DNA of 9,156 nucleotides, taken from positions 1-9,156 of the forward strand of contig CANIRI010000071.1 in the NCBI GenBank assembly GCA_947469815.1, given 5' to 3'. The notes beneath the pieces were generated by a model. That model did not search any database and was not told where the DNA came from. It worked only from the letters and a program-made list of their open reading frames with translations. The stretch is from Comamonadaceae bacterium (GTDB lineage Bacteria > Pseudomonadota > Gammaproteobacteria > Burkholderiales > Burkholderiaceae_C). Position numbers and translations under genes: made by a program. Below, piece after piece: positions 6,896 to 9,156 of this stretch. Position 1 is the stretch's first letter; the number at the start of each line of letters is the position of its first letter.

Positions 6896-8102
6896 ATTTG
6901 GAGAGCGTGCGCATCGCTTCTTCTAGACCCCGCACGGTGAGCGGGTACATCTGGTTGTGCAGCAGTTGCTGGACGATGCTGATGCTGTGCCGGTATTGCC
7001 AGACGCCCTGGGGCTCAGGGTTGATCCACGCAAATTTGGGGAAGGCACTGGTCAGGCGCTCCAGCCACACTGCACCGGCCTCGGAGTTGTTGTATTCCAC
7101 GCTGCCTCCGGGTTGCAAAATTTCATACGGGCTCATGGTCGCGTCGCCCACAAAAATGAGTTTGTAGTCCTTGTTGTAGGTCCGCAAAATCTCCAGCGTG
7201 TCGAACTTCTCCGCAAAGCGGCGTCGGTTGTTTTTCCACATGAAGTCGTAGACACAGTTGTGGAAGTAAAAAAATTCCAGGTGCTTGAATTCGCTTTTGC
7301 TCGCGCTGAATAGCTCTTCCACGCGCGCTACGTGCTCGTCCATGCTGCCGCCTACATCCATCAACAGCAAGACCTTGACCTTGTTGTGCCGCTCGGGGCG
7401 CATGGCGATGTCCAGATAGCCCGCGTTGGCGGCGGTTTTGCGGATGGTGCTGTCCAGGTCCAACTCGTCTTCTACGCCTTCGCGGGCGAATTGGCGCAGG
7501 CGGCGCAGCGCGATCTTGATATTGCGCGTGCCCAGCTCCTGGGTATCGTCGTAGTCTTTGAAGGCCCGTTGGTCCCAGACCTTGACCGCGCTTTTGTTGC
7601 GACCTCCCGGCTGCCCCATGCGGATGCCTTGGGGGTTGTGGCCAAACGCGCCAAAGGGTGAGGTGCCGCCCGTGCCTATCCACTTGCTGCCGCCTTCGTG
7701 GCGTTCTTTTTGTTCCTCGAAGCGCTTTCTGAGCGTATCCATCAGCTCGTCCCAGCCCATTTTTTGGATCTTGGCCAGCTCTTCGGGGCTCAGTTGCAAT
7801 TCCAGGTTTTTGCGCAGCCATTCCAACGGAACGTCCTGGGTGAAATCAGCAATCTGCTCCACGCCTTTGAAGTAGGCCGCAAATGCGCGGTCGAACTTGT
7901 CGTAGTGCTTTTCGTCTTTGATGAGGGTGGTGCGGCTCAAAAAGTAAAAATCCTCGACGCCATAGCCATGCCCCTCACCGTTTTCCGGCTGAAGCAAAGG
8001 CCCGATCACGCCGCGCTGGAGGGCGCCCATCAGCGTCAGGTACTCCGTCACCGAGACCGGCAGTTTGGCCTGGCGAAGGGTGTAGAAAAAATCGAGCAGC
8101 AT
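6894..8102 (-). CDS. CoxE-type VWA-domain protein
   Basis: A 402-residue cytoplasmic-looking protein (no signal peptide or membrane segment) of the CoxE-like von Willebrand factor A group, usually paired with a MoxR-type AAA+ ATPase. Such pairs are thought to act as chaperones in assembling or activating metalloenzymes and other complexes. The N-terminal 130 residues are helical (LLDFFYTLRQAKLPVSVTEY...). They are followed by a glycine-rich linker at 137-170 that includes WIGTGGTSPFG. The VWA domain starts near 240 with VKVLLLMDVGGSMD. Its metal-site motif is D249-V-G-G-S253 where the textbook form is D-x-S-x-S; a later acidic position is D320 in VGDATMSP. ATG 8102 is preferred because the frame open to 8177 overlaps the upstream acetyltransferase gene; the Shine-Dalgarno sequence is weak. 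It is 23 bases downstream of that gene, so translation may be coupled. Its target is unknown. Confidence 0.88.
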   Translation of the reverse strand: MLLDFFYTLRQAKLPVSVTEYLTLMGALQRGVIGPLLQPENGEGHGYGVEDFYFLSRTTLIKDEKHYDKFDRAFAAYFKGVEQIADFTQDVPLEWLRKNLELQLSPEELAKIQKMGWDELMDTLRKRFEEQKERHEGGSKWIGTGGTSPFGAFGHNPQGIRMGQPGGRNKSAVKVWDQRAFKDYDDTQELGTRNIKIALRRLRQFAREGVEDELDLDSTIRKTAANAGYLDIAMRPERHNKVKVLLLMDVGGSMDEHVARVEELFSASKSEFKHLEFFYFHNCVYDFMWKNNRRRFAEKFDTLEILRTYNKDYKLIFVGDATMSPYEILQPGGSVEYNNSEAGAVWLERLTSAFPKFAWINPEPQGVWQYRHSISIVQQLLHNQMYPLTVRGLEEAMRTLSK

Positions 8103-8125
8103 GGTCGGGCTGGAGCCGGCGCGGT

Positions 8126-8719
8126 TCAGCGCGGCTTGTTCAAGGCGTACAGCAGTTGCGCCCGGACTTCCGGCCACTCGCCTGCGCGCAGGCTGTACAT
8201 CACGGTGTCGCGGATGGTGCCGTCGCGGCGCAGGGCGTGGCCGCGTATCACGCCGTCTTTGCGTGCGCCCAGGCGCTCAATAGCGGCTTGCGAGGCGAAG
8301 TTGAAATTGTCGGTGCGCCAGCCCACCACATGGCAACCTAGGGTCTCGAACGCGTGGGTCATCAGCAGCAGCTTGCAGGCCGTGTTGACATGGGTACGTT
8401 GCGCACTTTTGGCGTACCAGGTGTAGCCAATTTCGACCCGCTTCACGGCAGGCAGGATGTCGTGGTAACTGCTGCAACCCAGCACTTTGCCGCTGCTTGC
8501 GTCCTGGACCACAAAGGCGAAGCGGTTGCCCGCTTCGCGCATCGCCAAGGCATCTTCAATGTACTTACGGGTGTTTTCCGGCTCAGGTACCGACGTCACT
8601 CGGATGGTCCACAGTGCGCCGTCAGCCGCTGCCGCCTGCAGCCCCTGTTCGTGTTCCAGCGCCAGCGGCAGGACGCGCAGGCCGTAGCCTTGGAGGGTGA
8701 CGGGTTCGACAAATGCCAT
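8126..8719 (-). CDS. GNAT-family acetyltransferase, RimJ/RimL-like
   Basis: A 197-residue protein of the GNAT superfamily, which transfers the acetyl group of acetyl-CoA to an amine. The closest type I can place is the RimJ/RimL-like group, known for N-terminal acetylation of ribosomal proteins but also containing many members of unknown substrate. Visible family features are FAFVVQDASSGKVLGCSSY (residues 67-85), the strand VEIGYTWY (95-102), the acetyl-CoA loop and helix region AQRTHVNTACKLLLMTHAFE (106-125), and the C-terminal AAIERLGARKDGVIR (145-159) and RDTVMYSL (170-177). The acetyl-CoA loop reads Q-R-T-H-V-N instead of the textbook R/Q-x-x-G-x-G/A, which I recall as common in this subgroup. 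It lies between the MoxR gene (33 bases upstream) and the VWA gene (23 bases downstream), all on the minus strand, so an operon is likely. ATG 8719 fits the expected N-terminus. Confidence 0.88.
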   Translation of the reverse strand: MAFVEPVTLQGYGLRVLPLALEHEQGLQAAAADGALWTIRVTSVPEPENTRKYIEDALAMREAGNRFAFVVQDASSGKVLGCSSYHDILPAVKRVEIGYTWYAKSAQRTHVNTACKLLLMTHAFETLGCHVVGWRTDNFNFASQAAIERLGARKDGVIRGHALRRDGTIRDTVMYSLRAGEWPEVRAQLLYALNKPR

Positions 8720-8752
8720 CTTTGATCTTCTGATTTCGCTGAAGTCGGAGAC

Positions 8753-9156
8753 TTAGCGGTTGTGGCGCTGCATGAACATCAGCTTCTCGAAAAGGGTGAC
8801 ATCCTGCTCATTTTTCAGCAAGGCGCCAGCCAGCGGGGGCAGGGCGGTTTTGAGTTCCTGGCTTTGCAACACAGATGCGGGAATATCTTCGGCCAGTAGC
8901 AGCTTGAGCCAGTCCAGCAATTCACTGGTAGAGGGTTTTTTCTTCAGACCCGGCAGGTTGCGCACCTCGTAAAAAGTTTTCATGGCGGCGCTGAGCAGCT
9001 CTTTTTTGAGGCCGGGGAAGTGCACGTCCACGATGCTTTGCATGGTCGCGGCGTCGGGGAACTGGATGTAGTGGAAAAAGCAGCGGCGTAAAAACGCGTC
9101 GGGCAATTCCTTCTCATTATTGGAGGTAATAAACACCAGCGGCCGGTGCTTGGCCC
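8753..9156 (-). CDS. MoxR-type AAA+ ATPase, C-terminal part only
   Basis: The gene runs off the right edge, so only about 134 C-terminal codons are visible; the N-terminus and the Walker A and B motifs lie outside. The frame is open to the last base and reads AKHRPLVFITSNNEKELPDA at its upstream end. FITSNNEKELPDAFLRRCFF is the sensor-1 and following arginine-containing region of MoxR-like ATPases. The remainder (residues such as FPDAATMQSIVDVHFPGLKK, then STSELLDWLKLL) is the helical lid domain and ends in MFMQRHNR with TAA at 8753-8755. The GTG at 9134-9136 is a Val codon inside the protein, not a start. MoxR ATPases use ATP to remodel or activate client complexes together with a VWA protein; the CoxE-type VWA gene two places downstream is the likely partner. 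The identification is firm despite the truncation. Confidence 0.9.
   Translation of the reverse strand, partial: AKHRPLVFITSNNEKELPDAFLRRCFFHYIQFPDAATMQSIVDVHFPGLKKELLSAAMKTFYEVRNLPGLKKKPSTSELLDWLKLLLAEDIPASVLQSQELKTALPPLAGALLKNEQDVTLFEKLMFMQRHNR

Noticed and set aside
7698..8426. A 242-codon plus-strand open frame across the VWA and acetyltransferase genes
   Set aside because: It spans the junction of two well-supported minus-strand genes and has shadow-like composition.

Overview
The window looks like ordinary chromosome from a high-GC betaproteobacterium, most likely a Burkholderiales/Comamonadaceae species of the Rhodoferax-Polaromonas-Acidovorax type. This rests on GC-rich codon use, tightly packed genes, and protein sequences that read like that group's versions of ProC, malate synthase G, the class III CoA-transferase and the MoxR/CoxE-type pair. 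No insertion sequence, prophage, CRISPR array or other mobile element is visible. No stretch longer than about 180 bases lacks a gene. The taxonomic call is from memory of protein families, not from a search.

Left part (1-2077, plus strand): the 3' end of a PlsC-type acyltransferase gene, then a small predicted outer-membrane lipoprotein of unknown function, then proC (pyrroline-5-carboxylate reductase, last step of proline synthesis). proC converges, with a 10-base gap, on a minus-strand class III CoA-transferase gene (2088-3284).

Middle part (3285-6107): the CoA-transferase gene is divergent from a complete malate synthase G gene (glcB, 3417-5648), with 132 bases between them holding an imperfect inverted repeat. 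Beyond glcB, on the minus strand, lie a tRNA-Arg(CCT) and, 14 bases upstream of it in the same direction, a small four-helix membrane protein gene. These two are probably co-transcribed. The tRNA acceptor stem has a G-G mismatch.

Right part (6108-9156): a 177-base divergent intergenic region leads into a plus-strand gene for a short, Tat-exported protein with beta-carbonic-anhydrase zinc motifs, closed by a strong intrinsic terminator. Converging on it is a minus-strand cluster cut by the right edge: MoxR-type AAA+ ATPase (partial), GNAT acetyltransferase, CoxE-type VWA protein. The MoxR and VWA proteins are probably a chaperone-like pair, and the acetyltransferase gene sits between them.

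Nothing here is a clearly new system. The items most worth checking are the compact Tat-exported carbonic-anhydrase-like protein, the MoxR-GNAT-VWA order with a non-canonical MIDAS motif, and the mismatched tRNA acceptor stem.
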